NCBI RefSeq assembly: GCF_958295425.1
Contig: NC_081145.1
Coordinates: 25,281,389 to 25,345,388, forward strand
DNA: 64,000 nt
Origin: Solea solea
Taxonomy: Eukaryota > Chordata > Actinopteri > Pleuronectiformes > Soleidae
Direction of reading: 5' to 3'
Made by a program: the position numbers and the translations under genes. The notes under the pieces were generated by a model. The model searched no databases and was not told the DNA's origin. It worked only from the letters and a program-made list of their open reading frames with translations. How positions within the stretch are numbered: the first letter of the stretch is position 1; every line of letters starts with the position of its first letter. Shown one piece after another: positions 34,061-47,003 of this stretch.

Positions 34061-34109
34061 CATTTAAAACCGGATAAAATGTTTATTTTGGACAGAAATC
34101 TGTGAACTA

Positions 34110-34440
34110 GAATTAGTGCCGGTACCTGGATAGATTATTTTAACTATTATAATATCGATTAATCAGTTTGAATGTTCTGTTTTAAGAATTAATGAGAAGT
34201 TGTATGATTTTTCAGCTTCTTAAATGTAAATATTTCCCAGTTTCTTTGCTCCATTTGACAAAGGAATCATTAAAACATATTTTTTGGGGGGAAATGTTTG
34301 GTTTGTGCTCAAAATAAGACGTTAAAGAAGATCATTATTTTCAGGTTTGGCGAAAAACCGAATGATCAAAATGATCATTTTGAAGTTTATAAACATTTTC
34401 CAACACTTTATGGACCAAACAATTAACCTTGCAGCCCAAA
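34110..34440 (+). mobile_element. Family A element
   Basis: Contains aatatcgattaatcagtttg, ttcagcttcttaaatgtaaa and tttatggaccaaacaattaa; ends cttgcagccca. Confidence 0.75.
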
Positions 34441-34684
34441 CCGTAACATTTAAAACCTGATATGTTTATTTTTGGACAGAAATCTGTGAACTAGCATTCA
34501 GGCTGCTACCTCAGAACACTTTATGTTGTAATAAAATCTATTTCAAAGTGGCCACAGGTATTATCTCAATGAAGAAACAATACATATATACTTTTCAATT
34601 GCACCTTTTCAAGCCTAAGTGGAAATACCCTGTCTAAAATGTGGACAGAGTAAAGATGGGAGTGTAAATGTATATTCTTTTAGA

Positions 34685-35145
34685 CAGGGATCAGCAAGTT
34701 AACATGGCCAAGGGACAATTCTTGTAAGCAATCGAATTTTTAGGCCAAAACATTGTATTTTCATCAGAGAAAATGCCTTAAAACGTCTTTGCTGCCTTAA
34801 ACTAACAATGTGGACACAAACTCGTACTGTTAATATTTACTGTGAATCATTTAAATTAAAATCACTGCTTCTTCTTCTTTGAGTCTAATACGTGCAAGTA
34901 GTTATTTTACGGACATTTACTCCCCAAACCTGGCTGTCACCATGACAACAGCAGTGTTTGCAAACCAAACTTTTAGTTTAGGTTAACTGTCATTTCTAGC
35001 AACAGAATCTCATTTGAATAAGTTTATATATTTTTTTCAGAATAAAAGCCCTGAACTCAGATTTGTTAACTCATCTGCCGGGGGCCAGATACTGATTCTG
35101 GCGGGCCACTTTTGGCCCACGCACCACCAATTGCTGACCAACTGC
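34685..35145 (+). mobile_element. Inverted-repeat element with CAGGGATCAGCAA ends
   Basis: Left end CAGGGATCAGCAAGTTAACA; right end inverted reads CAGTTGGTCAGCAATT. The interior carries gccgggggccag and cgggccacttttggcccac near its right end. A clean 8-bp flanking duplication was not seen, so the limits are approximate. Confidence 0.6.
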
Positions 35146-36049
35146 TTGAAGATATAAGAATTTTACTCCCACCAAGAAGACGTAAATGACATATCAGATC
35201 AGAAGACAGCAGTGGGACAGAGACGTCCTCAAAAAATAGAAATAAAATAGCATTAAAGAAAAAAACCCAGAAACATTAAAGGATCCTGAAACAAGAAAAA
35301 GAGCGAGAGACATAAAAAAATAAAAATAAAACAAGAGGAAAAACTGAGGTCAGCTGACATGGCTCGGTTAGGTTTCCAGTATGTGTTAAAAATAAAACAA
35401 AAACAAAAAGTTCACAACTACAGCACATTTCATGAGTCCGGGGGCAAATCACAGCAAAAACAAATCACTCACATAAAGAAGAAGAAAAGAAAGAGTCTAC
35501 GAAAGTTTGTACATCAAGAGCTTTGTTGGATAAAAAGGTAAAAATTAAAAGAAGAAGAGGTCCATGACTTCTTTTCCTGAATCAATGACTTAGGTTATTT
35601 TGGGGCAAATTGGGATTAAAAGACGTTAAATACAATGATATAAGTCATAAAACAACACGTCCATGCTTTAAGTCAATTCAGGTCAATGACATTAATGTAA
35701 ACTTACTTTACAAAAACTGAAATCTCATTTCAGATCAATACTGACGTCATTATCGACATGCTTTTGTTCTGGCTGTGACTGCAAAATTAATTTTAATTAC
35801 GATTTTGATTCAGTTCTCAATTAAGTGCACTTAAAAGATTATAAAAAATAAATCTTTCCAAACAAAGACTGCATAGTAAATCACCTTCATACACTCAGTG
35901 GATTCCTTCCTTCATTCTGTGTTTTTTTTTTTTGAGTGCAAGATCCAACATCATTTTTTTTTTTGCACTGAAAGCTTCAGACAAACGTGTTAAAGACAAT
36001 CAAAAGCTTTATCAATCACCTCGGCCACGACCTCACTACACCCCATCAT

Positions 36050-36490
36050 TCTAGCAAGGACAGAAAATATAACAACCGTTACTTTGTCACACATTAAATT
36101 AAGTGATTTCAGCCTTTTCCAGCTTGGAAACTCAAGTTCACCCTCCTGCACCAAACCTCATGGAGAAAATCAGCGTTTTTACGGTCACAGGGACGCGGGT
36201 GCGAATGTCGTGTGCCGTCTTGTTTGGTGAGTTTGAGTCACTTGGGGGAAAGCCAAAAGGAGGATTTCAAACACGGACGTGGCAATAAACACATTTGAAG
36301 TTAGTGGAGGAGGCAGCAGTGGATCAACGGCTCCCGTGTGTCGTGGCGTAAAATCGCTGATTTTCTCTATGGAGTTTGGTGTGAGCGGGAGTGAGTGGTT
36401 TAAAAAAGGCGACACAAACTTAATTTTTCCAGTTGGAAAAGTCTGTCAAACAGTGACATAAAGAGGCAAAACTTTTTTCTTATCATAACA
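36050..36490 (+). repeat. Dispersed repeat (TTTGGTGAGTTTGAGTCAC family)
   Basis: Shares gtttggtgagtttgagtcac and an aaagtctgtc-like end with 57370-57740, and agtggatcaacggctcccgt with about 48545-48575. Confidence 0.65.
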
Positions 36491-36501
36491 CAACTATTAC
36501 T

Positions 36502-37329
36502 TTAAAGGTCCAGTGTGTAAAATTTAGGTGAAATTTTCCTTCGGCAAGAATTGGCTTTATGGAGGGGGGGGGGGCCAAAATCCTATATTGTGAAATACTC
36601 ACATAACTCCTCTGGTGAGAGTGAGCACTTGGCACCATCTAGTGACTGAAATGTCAATTGATTTTTTTATTTTTTTTGTACCGTGCATGTTTCCACACTT
36701 GCACTTGCCAATATGACCAACAGAGGCCGCCAGAGGCTTGTTGCGTGAATGGGGTGAAGTCGGCCATCTCTGATTGCCTTGTTTTTTATGCTTCTCCACA
36801 AAAGGTATTATGTCACTGTATTTGTCGTCGATGTGACAAATAAACATAAAAGAAAAAGAAACTTGGTGTCTCAAAAAGCAATATAATACAAGCCATGTAA
36901 AATATGGATACTGCCCCCTGATGGTCGACCAGAGCAAGAGTTGGCAGGCTTCACGTCGGCAGGCTTCATGAATAATTCAAAAGCTCATGATAAATTGTGT
37001 TCTTCTCTTTTCAGATCGTTTGCATCCACTCGCACTCATCACTGAGTGTTGGCTGTTACGGGTTGATTTTGAGGTTTTGTATACATCTTTAGTGTTTTCA
37101 TTGTGTCACATACCAGGGCTATGAGTCACATGGTGTTACGTCAGCATAAAACGCTGCAGTGCTTTGGAGCGTTGATTCATTGATGCTTTTACTGCACGCG
37201 CCGCAGGCAAGGTTTTTCCCCTTCTCAGCCTCTTAGAGATTACGTTTGTATTTGGATAGTCACCTATAACGTTACTTGTAACATCCTTTCTCAGACCTGA
37301 AACTCAAATTTTACACACTGTACCTTTAA
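36502..37329 (+). mobile_element. TTAA-flanked non-autonomous inverted-repeat transposon
   Basis: The left end is TTAAAGGTCCAGTGTGTAAA followed by ATTT; the right end inverted is TTAAAGGTACAGTGTGTAAA followed by ATTT. That is a 24-bp terminal inverted repeat with one mismatch, and TTAA at both outer edges, as with TTAA-targeting (piggyBac-like) elements. The 828-bp element has no transposase frame. Confidence 0.85.
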
Positions 37330-37626
37330 GTGGGCTTTAGTTTAACATACAAAAGGGACTGGTGGTCACGACACAAAGTTCCTATCTCTCACCTATGAAT
37401 GATTTTGCCTTCACTGTGTCGTTCTCACTGCGATTACACAGCGCCCACAAATGGCCGCGTACCATTCCGAACACTTAATGACTTAACAGGCTCACCACGA
37501 CTTTAAAATAAACTGGGATGTGACAGATTTACACTTAAGACTAAAACAGCTTCACAATCTTTTGACAGCTTCAGAATATCATCAGAGGGAAAAAATGGCA
37601 AGATTAGATAAGCTTAGAAGTGACTA

Positions 37627-37665
37627 ATAATAATAATAATAATAATAATAAAAATAATAAAAACA
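37627..37665. repeat. (ATA)n microsatellite
   Basis: ATA units with AAAA interruptions. Confidence 0.92.
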
Positions 37666-38211
37666 ACATGCCTTCATTTTGGATTATCAGGGGTGTGGTC
37701 TTTTTTTTTGCAGTGTGTTTCCATCACCCACATCTAAAGCGAGACAAGGTCTGTACAAGTACTACAACAATAAATTCACAGCAATTTTCAATCAGGAATG
37801 AGTGAAGGGGGAGTTTGATCTCCACCCGATTTCTTTTTCTTTTTAGAAAGTTCAGTACCCAGAACTCTGTTCAACAGATCCTCGCGGAAGGTCATTATCC
37901 AGTGACCATTCCAATGGAGACTAATAATAATAAATAAATATGTAGAGACACAGGAAAGTGAGAGGCACAAAAACGGGGACGGGAGGAGCGGGAGGCGCCG
38001 TCCAGCCAGAGAGAGGGTGAAGGAATGGACGAAGAGATGATGATGTAACCGTTGCAGTACAGTACGTTTGTTCCGGTGTGTCCTTCTGTGTTCACACCGT
38101 GTCATATAGAACTCATTATTTTCACTGTCTTCATAGATCGGGGATCAGTTTTTAGAATAATCACAAAACGGTGATAGAGAAATCCAGAGTCAAGGGCGGC
38201 AGGCGTCAGCG

Positions 38212-38529
38212 TCAGCCGTTGTACTGCTGCTGATATCGCCGGTTCAGCTCGCGCAGCTCCTTCTCCCGCACCCGCCGCGCCTTGTTGGACTTGGTGGAGC
38301 GGCTGGAGCGCGTCGACTGCGCCGACTTGATGCTGTGGCAGCGTGACGACGCCCTCTTCAGGAGGTTCTGCGATATGCAGCGCTGGAGGTTCTTCATGGA
38401 CGACGACGCCGCCATGCTGACGATCCACGGGTGCTTGAGCGCCTGGCCGGCCGTGAGCCGCTCGCTGGGGTCCACCGTCAGAATCCGCTCCACAAAGTCT
38501 TTGGCCAGGTTGGAGACGCTGGGCCACGG
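38212..38529 (-). CDS. pskh1: PSKH1 coding exon 3 (end of kinase domain and tail)
   Basis: Starts [12 protein letters not shown] after acceptor gtggtgcag and ends at TGA (38214-38212). It encodes the last helices of the C-lobe ([27 protein letters not shown]) and the basic/serine-rich tail [20 protein letters not shown]. The tail is strongly conserved with mammals. Confidence 0.97.
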   Translation of the reverse strand, partial: PWPSVSNLAKDFVERILTVDPSERLTAGQALKHPWIVSMAASSSMKNLQRCISQNLLKRASSRCHSIKSAQSTRSSRSTKSNKARRVREKELRELNRRYQQQYNG

Positions 38530-41500
38530 CTGCACCACGGGAGACAGACGGACAGATGTGAGACAAAGTGAAATTTGGGGCTGAACAATTCATCTAACTT
38601 TTATTAAAGTCGCAATGCAGTCTACTGCAATTTTCAAATCACAGGATGAGCAATATTTTTCAAAGCAAAATGTGTGTCAAAATGTAATTTTACACTAATT
38701 ATTGTCTTATCTTATTCCACAGACTGAAGAAAACATCTTTGTTTCTCACAGATCTGCACAAATATCACAGAGTAATCATGTTTTGAACATGTGTTTTTTC
38801 GAATGAGAATAATGATTCCAAAATGACCATTCCCTCTGATTTGGCAATTGCAATTGCAATTGCTGTCAAAAACAATCACAATTATATATATTATTCCAAA
38901 ATCGTTCAGCCCTAATGGAAATGCAAACATTTTGAAATTTCCACATCAAAATGACAAAAGTTAGACCTGAGCTTAAGCTCTGATGTCGCAAATATCTAGG
39001 GCTGCACAGATGAATCGCTTATTAATCAATCACTAAATAAATCGCCAACTATTTTGATAATTAATTTGGTTACTTATTATTAAAACAACCTCTCTTATGA
39101 ATAGGTTCCTTTTTTTTTGTCTGTGTAACAAACAAATTAAGCGAAAACTCAGTAAGTTTTGACGTAAAGAGAACGTCGTTGAACACTGATGAACATTTTC
39201 CAGACATTTAATGGACCAAACAATTGAAAATTGAACGGATCAATCGATTATGAAAATAATTGTTAGTTGAAGGCCTACAAATATCAACCTTTTGGCACAA
39301 ATGTGGAGAAAAGTGATGTATGGACAGTTTGTTATTTGTCTGCATAGCTCTGGCCACAAGAGGGCAGCAGAGCAACATGGATTTGATCCATGTGAAGCAC
39401 ACTGATCAAACACTCCTGTAAACAACAAGTTTTTTTTACACATCTTAGGATTTTTAATGCTGTCAAACTCAGTCTAAGTTTTAATTTGATGAGTCATGTT
39501 CCCACATGATCCAGTGTAACACTTGCCGACTGTTAATTAAACGATGATTCGACGTCATACTCATTTATTTATTTATAGACGTGACGGTAAAAAAAACTCC
39601 ACCAACAACAACAATGTCCAGACTGTGATTCCATCCTCTCTGGAAACAGCAGGGAAACACGAGCATTATTTAACACAGATGTAAAGATCGACTGCATGTT
39701 CCCAATAAAAAAATGCAGCTGAGTTTGCTCCCACACTGAGAACATACTCACTTTCATGTGTAAACACAGTATCGGCACACTAATGTTAGAGTTTTGAGTA
39801 CCGCAGTGGTATCTGTTATTTCTATTTCATATTTTTTTCACTTTAAATTATGGGAAAAAAATTGGAAAACTTACAGTTTGTCTGTCAATGTTATTCACTA
39901 TATTTTCCAGTAAAAAAATAATAAAAGAATAATCACATCCCAAAAAAGATATTACATTAAATGTAACGTTCTTGTTGTTCATAGGTTATTATGCTATTAT
40001 TTTACTGGTCAGGCCCACGTGAGATGTGGCCCCTGAACAAACATGAGTTTGCCCCTGTTCTAGTGTTTGTTTCTAGTGACGAGAGATTTTAATTCTTATT
40101 GTTCTTGGAAACGTTAATGGTAATCTAAGGGCAACATGTTTTATAGATTTTAACTCGGACTCAACATCTTTTGGTATCTTTATTCTATATCTAGTTATTC
40201 TCATAACTCAAGTGTTTCATGATTTACTAATACTGACAGACATATGGATAAGGGGAGAACTGGCACTTATTTTTTCACGCACACACACGAGTGAGAATGA
40301 GCGGCTACCATAAGTTATAGCAGAACTTGGTTGTGCAGCTCCAAATGTTTTATAACTTCCAGAACAACTATTTCCATAAATAAAGAGAGTGAATTTTTCA
40401 AGGCAAAGGGGGTGTGACAGTGTACAGTGACAAACCAGCAGATGCCACTTTTGTGTAATTTCAGCTCATTGTTTAGATTTTCCTGCCCACATCTGAACTC
40501 TTTTGATCCACATTTACTGCTCTAGTAGCTTTAGATTTATATGTACATGTAAATGCAGCATAATACATTTTATATTAGGCTGAAACAATAACGCGATTAA
40601 TCAATTATCAATTGATTACTGAATTAATTGTGAACTTTGATACTCGATCGATCATTTTGAGTGTTTGTTTGTTTTTGAAGAATTAAAACAATTCTTTCGC
40701 TTCTTAGATGTGAATATTTTCTGGTTTCCTTGCTCAATATGACAAAGAAATCATTACAACTGAATCACCAAAATCATAATTTCCAGGTTTGAGAAACACT
40801 GATCAACATTTTTCAATATTTTCTGAACCAAACAAGTTCCCGATTAATCAAGAAAATAATAGACAAAATAACCGATTATGGAAATAAGTGTTAGTTGCAG
40901 TCCGAATATATATATAAAAAATATAATCTAACCAAATATTTGCTTTTTCTTTCACCACCAAATTCGGATCAGTTTATCCTGAACTAAAACTAGATGTTGC
41001 TGCCAAATTTGAAGAAATTCCCCTAAGGTTTAATGCGTTCATGACACTGTGGTAGGTAGAGCTGCCACTCAACAAAGATTATATTCATAACCAATTTATT
41101 TCTCGAATAATTGTCACTTTTGATGATTTCTTTGTTACACGTAGCAAAGAAACTAGAGCATTTTCTGATTTAAGAAGCTGAAAAATCAGACGGCTAGTTT
41201 TAAAATGTATTTTAAACTAATTAATCGATTGACAAAATAGTTTAATAATCATTGAATTGCTGCAGGCCCTAGTGGTAAGAAACCTGAAAACATTTAGTCT
41301 GAGGTCACGGCGGTCACAGACATGGAAAAAAAAAAAAAGTGGACATGATTTCCTGTAAAACCACTCAGCTTCTATTTGCGCTAGAATAACTGTATGTGGG
41401 ACAAACATTATCATTGTAAAACCAACTCGCAACATAAACATCCCACACTACCAGAGAAGGCAACAGACTACTCAGCATTCTTCTTCCAACTAAATACACA

Positions 41501-43274
41501 GATAGAGCTTAAATTACTGTACTCTGACGGGGGTAAGGGAAGGAGGGGGGGAGGTGAATATTGACTTAGACAAGACAAATAAATGCAGTCGAGAACAGTG
41601 ACACATCGTGTAAAAATTCTGGAGTGCAGTTAAAAAGGTTTACAAAGTGTGCATGTGTGTGTTAAAGTCCTGCCGAAAGCTGAACTTCTTGGAAATTTGT
41701 TGACAAAACCTCCTGCGGTGTGAAGAATGTATTCCAAATATGGGTGAAGTGGAGAGAGTGTGTGAGAGTGCGAGAGTGAGCGGGACACAGATCTACTGTA
41801 ACTCCTCACCTCTCCAGAGAAGCTGTACTTCCCCTTGAGGATCTGCCGGTAAAGCCTCATGCGGTTGTCGTCCTCGAAGGGCATGGTTCCACTCAGCAGG
41901 ATATACGATATCACCCCCAGCGCCCACATGTCCACCGCATTGGTGTACGGCTTCCTCACCAGGATCTCGGGCGCGATGTACTCCGGCGTGCCGCAGGTGG
42001 TCTTCATCAGACACTCGTCACCCTTCTTCCTGCTGCTCGCCAAACCAAAGTCGGTGATGATGATCTTGGAGTCGGCGCCCGGGTGGTAGTAGAGCAGGTT
42101 CTCTGGCTTCAGGTCGCGGTGAGTGATCCCCAGAGTGTGGAGATACTTGACGCCGTCCAGCACCATCTGGAGCACCCGGGTGGCGTCACGCTCCGTGAAG
42201 GAGCCACGCGCGATGATGCGGTCAAAGAGTTCGCCCCCGGTGGCCAGCTCCATCACCATGTAGACGCGCTCCGCCGTCTCAAAGACCTCCATCAGCTGGA
42301 TTATGTTGGTGTGACGGACGCGCCGTAGGACGCACAGCTCCGACTCGCACACCTCCCTCCCCTCGCGGTAACGGGTCTCGATCATCTTGATAGCGTACGG
42401 CTGCCGCGTGCTCTTGTGCTCCACGCGGACGACGCGGCTGAAACTCCCCCGTCCTATCAGAGCTTTGATGTCGTACTTGGCGGTGACCCGGGGATCAAAC
42501 TTGGCTCGATATTTCGCCACCTTCTTCCGCTGCGGGTCCGACAGTTCGGACGGGTCCTTGGGCGTCTGAGCGGAGACGGTGGGAGTGGCGGCCTGTGCCA
42601 GGGCCTGATATGGGGAGGTTGAGTCGGCCTTGTCACCGGCCCTGCCCATCTTGCTTCCGGCGCCATCCCCTCGTATGAAGTGCTTAAAGATATCTGTCTG
42701 AGGGGGCGGGGGAGGATCAACCTGAAACATCAACACAACTTCATCACAGATGGAAACAGCAATAACAACAGAGTAGAACAATAACATGTAGTCCTTTACA
42801 TACGGAGAAATAAGGTAACGTTTATTAAGGTGCGTATTTCCTGGCATGATAAAACTGACCAAAATAATTAAAAATTCACAGTTGTTGTGATGATTGAAAA
42901 AATAAGCTTCTCTTTTAGATCCCCACGCATTAAGAACATGCATTTTCTTTGTTAGATTAAAACTTTTGACATAAAATGCACCGTGCCAATCTCAGACATA
43001 GGGCAAGAGGCGGGGTCACACCCTGGACAGATTGCCAGTCCATCACTGGGCCAACAACCATCCACTCTCACACCTACGGTCAATTTAGAGTGTCTAATTT
43101 TGCCTAATCCCCAAATCTGCATGTGGGAGGAAACTGGAGAACCCGGAGAGAAAACCCACGCACACACGGGGTGAACATGTAAACTCTATGCAGAAGTTAT
43201 TGAAACATTATTTGCGATGCCAGAAATGTAGCGGAAGCTTATTTTGTTACATAAAACATGCCACAAGATATATT

Positions 43275-43334
<60 letters not shown>

Positions 43335-44547
43335 GTTTATTTAAAACGCAAGAATTTTAAGTAGTTGTTGAGCTAGACAGCATTTTCTATTCAGTCGTGT
43401 GAATTTTTAATGATTTTTTTCCTTTCATCTCAATATTTGAAAGTAAATATTTAAAAGTAACATTTATTGTGTGGTTTTTTTTTTTAATCTGCAATGATGT
43501 TGTTTATATTTCCCATATTTCCCTAAAATGCATAAAAATACTGACGTATAGGTGCCAACACGTGGATGTTACAGAGCTAGTAGCGCATATTATGTTTGCC
43601 TTTTTTCCTCTACGGAGCTCCCCCTACAGTTTCGGAGGACATATTTTTACACTGCCACCGTAAACATCCAACACCCATCCGTTGTCCACCACGTTAGCCC
43701 CCAATCTCCCCGTGACAAGACATCTAACCATCACCATCACCATCACCATGACTCTGAGGCTGTTAAAAATTAATATATTTTTATTAAAACAATATGCTGT
43801 GTGTGGTATTGACTTAACATAAACTATTAATAATAATATCATACAACATATCCTTTCTGTCAGACTTAAATAAGAAAATACATATTTAATACATATACTT
43901 GTTACATATTAGTCAACAACACAAAGATAAGACATCTGTAACAAGTTATCTCTAATGATATGTTTCTTATCCCACTAATGACATCATCCTAATTACACTA
44001 TCTTTGTGGGGAACATATATAGATCGTTCATTATTTGACTGAGAGTAAAATGATATTTGTTTTCTTTAGGGAAACCCCCCCCCCCCATACACACACAGAT
44101 TCTTTCTGTCACTTGCTTCTCATAGTGAGGATTTTATTATTTTTGCTTGTATTTATCAGACGACTTGTTAACTTTTTAAACATTTTAAAACCATAAAACT
44201 TTTTTTTATTCTACAATCTGTGCTTAGTGAGGCATTTATGTGACATGTAGGGTTCACGGCTAATATTGGATTTGATGTTTTTTTCTTCCTTGATGTCTGA
44301 TCCAGGCATTTTGACCAGTATCGACTGATCCCTAGTTTTTATCAATGTATATTCAACAACTTTGGGGTTTTTATTAAATTTTTTCAATAATATTTTAGTG
44401 ACTTAAGGACTGAAACAGGGTTAAAATCATCAAATAGGACCGTACTGATAATTATCAAAATGTACATTTTTACTTTACCTTTTTGACGAGGTCCAGCTGA
44501 ACATCCCCTGGAGGCTCAGGGAGGACCTTACTGTTCCTGCAACCCAT
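38212..44547 (-). CDS. pskh1: Serine/threonine-protein kinase H1, complete coding sequence
   Basis: PSKH1 is a CaMK-group Ser/Thr kinase; in mammals it is reported at the Golgi, centrosome and nuclear speckles. Three coding exons on the - strand (44547-44479, 42721-41810, 38529-38212) join in phase 0 to give 432 residues (human 424). It begins [13 protein letters not shown]: Gly2 and Cys3 are the N-myristoylation and palmitoylation sites of the family. The kinase domain spans about residues 106-363: glycine loop GRGSFSRV (113-120), ATP lysine K135 in YAIKMI, catalytic HRDLKPEN with D226, DFG at 247-249, and APE at 273-275. After the kinase domain comes a Ser/Arg/Lys-rich tail ending [13 protein letters not shown], nearly identical to human. 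The only divergent stretch is residues 24-90, a Pro/Ser/Ala linker. Introns are GT-AG. Confidence 0.98.
38575..38915 (+). mobile_element. Family B element with both ends, in PSKH1 intron
   Basis: Starts ggggctgaacaattcatcta and ends aaatcgttcagccctaat, so inverted GGGCTGAAC ends are visible. It lies 45 bases upstream of the final PSKH1 exon on the transcribed strand. Confidence 0.8.
38998..39280 (+). mobile_element. Family A element in PSKH1 intron
   Basis: Starts agggctgcacagatgaatcg; ends attgttagttgaaggccta. Confidence 0.75.
40577..40905 (+). mobile_element. Family A element in PSKH1 intron
   Basis: Starts taggctgaaacaataacgcg; ends taagtgttagttgcagtcc. Confidence 0.78.
41060..41275 (-). 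mobile_element. Family A element, inverted, in PSKH1 intron
   Basis: Contains ttgatgatttctttgttaca and gaagctgaaaaatcagacgg; ends attgctgcaggcccta. Confidence 0.72.
41810..42721 (-). CDS. pskh1: PSKH1 coding exon 2 (most of the kinase domain)
   Basis: Encodes residues 24-327 after a tttcag acceptor and ends GGA GAG before the donor GTGAGG. It carries the variable linker, then the N-lobe and most of the C-lobe, through [11 protein letters not shown] reading frame continuing beyond both splice sites is intron read-through. The exon is GC-rich compared with the AT-rich introns. Confidence 0.97.
43004..43200 (+). mobile_element. Common teleost dispersed repeat
   Basis: Contains ggcggggtcacaccctggac, attgccagtccatcactggg, ggtcaatttagagtgtctaa and gaaaacccacgcacacacgg. 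I recall this sequence as one of the most abundant interspersed repeats of percomorph fish, but not its class. It lies in the first PSKH1 coding intron. Confidence 0.8.
43277..43330. repeat. (TA)n microsatellite
   Basis: About 26 TA units. Confidence 0.97.
44479..44547 (-). CDS. pskh1: PSKH1 coding exon 1 (acylation signal)
   Basis: Twenty-three codons from ATG to [26 protein letters not shown] by single letters at residues 1-23, against [20 protein letters not shown] in human. Donor GTAAAG lies at 44473-44478 (read on -). Gly2, Cys3 and Ser6 of the acylation signal are kept; positions 4-5 are Arg-Asn instead of Gly-Thr. This exon is what fixes the true start. Confidence 0.95.
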
Positions 44548-45271
44548 CACATCACCTTGGGCCACTGCCCAGCGAGCCACACAGGCCACCAGGAGCCCTG
44601 CCTCATCACCGCAACAGCCGATTTAACAACCTCAGGGCATCCAACATCCAGGCCGTACCCGCGCGGAGACAGACGGTTCATGAATAAAGCAGATTACACC
44701 CACTCCAGAGCCAACGAGCTGGCATCAGCAGTCAAGAGTTCACTGATACATCCACTCAAGTCCACTTTAAAAAGTCAGAGTTCAAGAAAGCATTTTGGCA
44801 AGTGCAGCGGCCGCCTCGACTCTTCCAGCAAGGACTTAATCATCAGCTGTTATGTTCCTTTACAGACCTGCGCTGATGGCTCTTGTACACACTCGGCCAA
44901 GCGGCACCGTCAGCATCCAGGCGGCAGCTCAATCCCCCTGAAGAAGCTAGCAGGGCGCCATGTCAGATGCCATGAATCGTCAACAGTTGTGGAGAAAAGT
45001 GCATGAGCAGTAAGAGTAGATGCTCACTGTACACACACAGAAAAAAAACCTTGATCAGGGGAGGTGGCGTTCATCCAGAGCCTCTAAAGTATGGTTGCTT
45101 TAAGGAGAAATGTAACACCATTCTCTGGATTCATGCAAAACTTCCACAGAAACGAAGACCATCAGCTATGCTTTGATCCAATGGTAGAAGTTGCAGTGTC
45201 AGCAGTGGTCTTGCCACAGATAAAGCAGCTCCCCTGGAGGATCACAGGCTGAGTAACAGCAGCGGGAGCCT
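44548..45271 (-). other. pskh1: Probable PSKH1 5' UTR part of exon 2
   Basis: Upstream of the PSKH1 ATG the - strand stays moderately GC-rich for about 720 bases, until a good acceptor read on - as ctttttcttttttaacag, just beyond 45271. No splice site closer to the ATG is needed. The inferred leader carries several short upstream ORFs (ATG-to-stop within a few dozen codons). Placement rests on splice-site appearance only, so the leader could be shorter. Confidence 0.55.
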
Positions 45272-47003
45272 CTGTTAAAAAAGAAAAAGCACATACAATG
45301 CAACATGAAACTTGAGTGGTTCACCAAATAAATAGGCACAATGCTTGACTATATGGTTAACTCTGAAGTCACTTTTTAATTTGAATAAATGTATAAAATA
45401 AACTCAAACACCCCTCGCCAAAACTCCACAAATGCACACTTATTAGTGATAGTGAATTTAAACCTCTGCATTTAACCCATCCAGTAGAACACAGACAAAC
45501 CAAGCACAGGAGCAATGGACAAGACTTATCTGCCTTGCTCAGATGCTCCCCAGCCCTCGTCTTATCCTGGAATTTGAACCCGTGACCATCTTGTCCCTAT
45601 CATATCTAAATAATGTTGAATTTCAAATAAAAATGTGACCGGAGTAGCTTTCTTACATTATTACATCACATTTTCACACATGTCTGTTTGTGAGGATCAC
45701 AATTAATAAAATAAAGAACACATTTTAATGACATTATTTCCGGGAATATAAATTATTGCCCAAGAAAGAAAATATTAGGGTCAAAAGATTAAGATTTTCG
45801 CTGATCATGGGGTGATTTAGGTGTCATTAGTAGCTGAAGTAAAGAAATATAAACTCATAAAACAAAGAAAAGGTGATTAAAAGTAACTATGAATGAGGGT
45901 TATGTAATTCTAGAGGTTATTTAATATATTTTATTGAATTTGTGATAACTAAAAGATTGCGGTACAAAAGGAAAACAACAAAACTTTGATAACAGTATTG
46001 AAAATACTGTGTATCTGCACAGCATTTAACACAAAGTACTGATGTTACACAACACACACAGTATATATGATTACACAAATGCTGTCAAGTGGCCAAGAAC
46101 ACAATGTTGATGTTGTTGGTGATTCACAGCAGTTGGTATGAATTATGTTTGCCATTAAAAATAAAAAAAATGCCACTAAATCAACTGCATACGGTATTTT
46201 AAGTATCTACAACTAAACTATAAGCACAATTACAGCTAATCCACTATAAGAAAGAGGGCATAAAATAATTTGAAGGCAGAAAACGTGTTCTTTTTAAATG
46301 ATGTATTGTATTTCGTGACCATTCAAAGATTGTGTAATAGTGGTAAAAGGAAACAACAACAACAAAACATTAGTATCCAGCCAAATTGTGATGTTAAACA
46401 TCAGTCATGGTACAGCATTTCACACATTTTGATTTAATACTTTAATGAAACATCATACAGAGGCTGTGTGATGTGACATGTTTTAAACACTTCATTTAAA
46501 AGAATTTAGTTTAAAACAACTTTGCCATTGTAAAACCAGAAGTACACCATTGTAAAACGAAAACATACTTTAATTAAATAAGTTATGTTATATAGTGAAA
46601 CTAAGCTAGTGCAGTACATGATGTCTGGAAATGACCACAAAAACTTAATATACTGTCACTCAGACAGTTTAATTGAGCTCAATACTAAAAAGGTATTTAC
46701 AACTAAATAGTTGTCATATTTTACTTTGTCAAGCATGTTTTCAGCCAAGTAAGTAGAAACCCGGCTTCAAAATAAAGGAAAACTGGCACAAAGATAACAG
46801 AAAACAAAGCAGAGTGAATGAGTTAAGGGAAAAAACTTAAGATAAGATTAAAAAAAATGGCCAGGCCTTAAAAGTCATGTCAATGTTTTTTTTTCTCCTT
46901 CTTTGACTAAAAACAGCAACAAACACAATCACATTCAGACAGTTTAGAGAAAACAACAGCTTTTACATGACATTAAGAAAAACACAAGTGAAAAGTGACT
47001 CAC
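45272..47003 (-). other. Probable PSKH1 leader intron
   Basis: AT-rich, no coding potential, bounded by the donor and acceptor described for the leader exons. A segment at about 45460-45600 resembles a SINE-like dispersed repeat (it contains a tRNA-like gaatttgaaccc). Otherwise nothing recognisable. Confidence 0.4.

Larger units (their letters stand above)
33555..38211 (-). other. PSKH1 3' UTR and downstream sequence
   Basis: No coding exon. It holds family A copies, a GGCCC-type element, a TTAA-flanked element and (ATA)n. How much is transcribed is unknown. Confidence 0.35.

Noticed and set aside
41630..42943. Single 437-codon kinase ORF
   Set aside because: The true exon is 41810-42721; residues before VDPPPPP and after SFSGE come from intron read-through past clear splice sites.
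44557..45006. 149-codon + strand ORF opposite PSKH1
   Set aside because: It is antisense to the inferred PSKH1 5' UTR; no recognisable domain or codon pattern.
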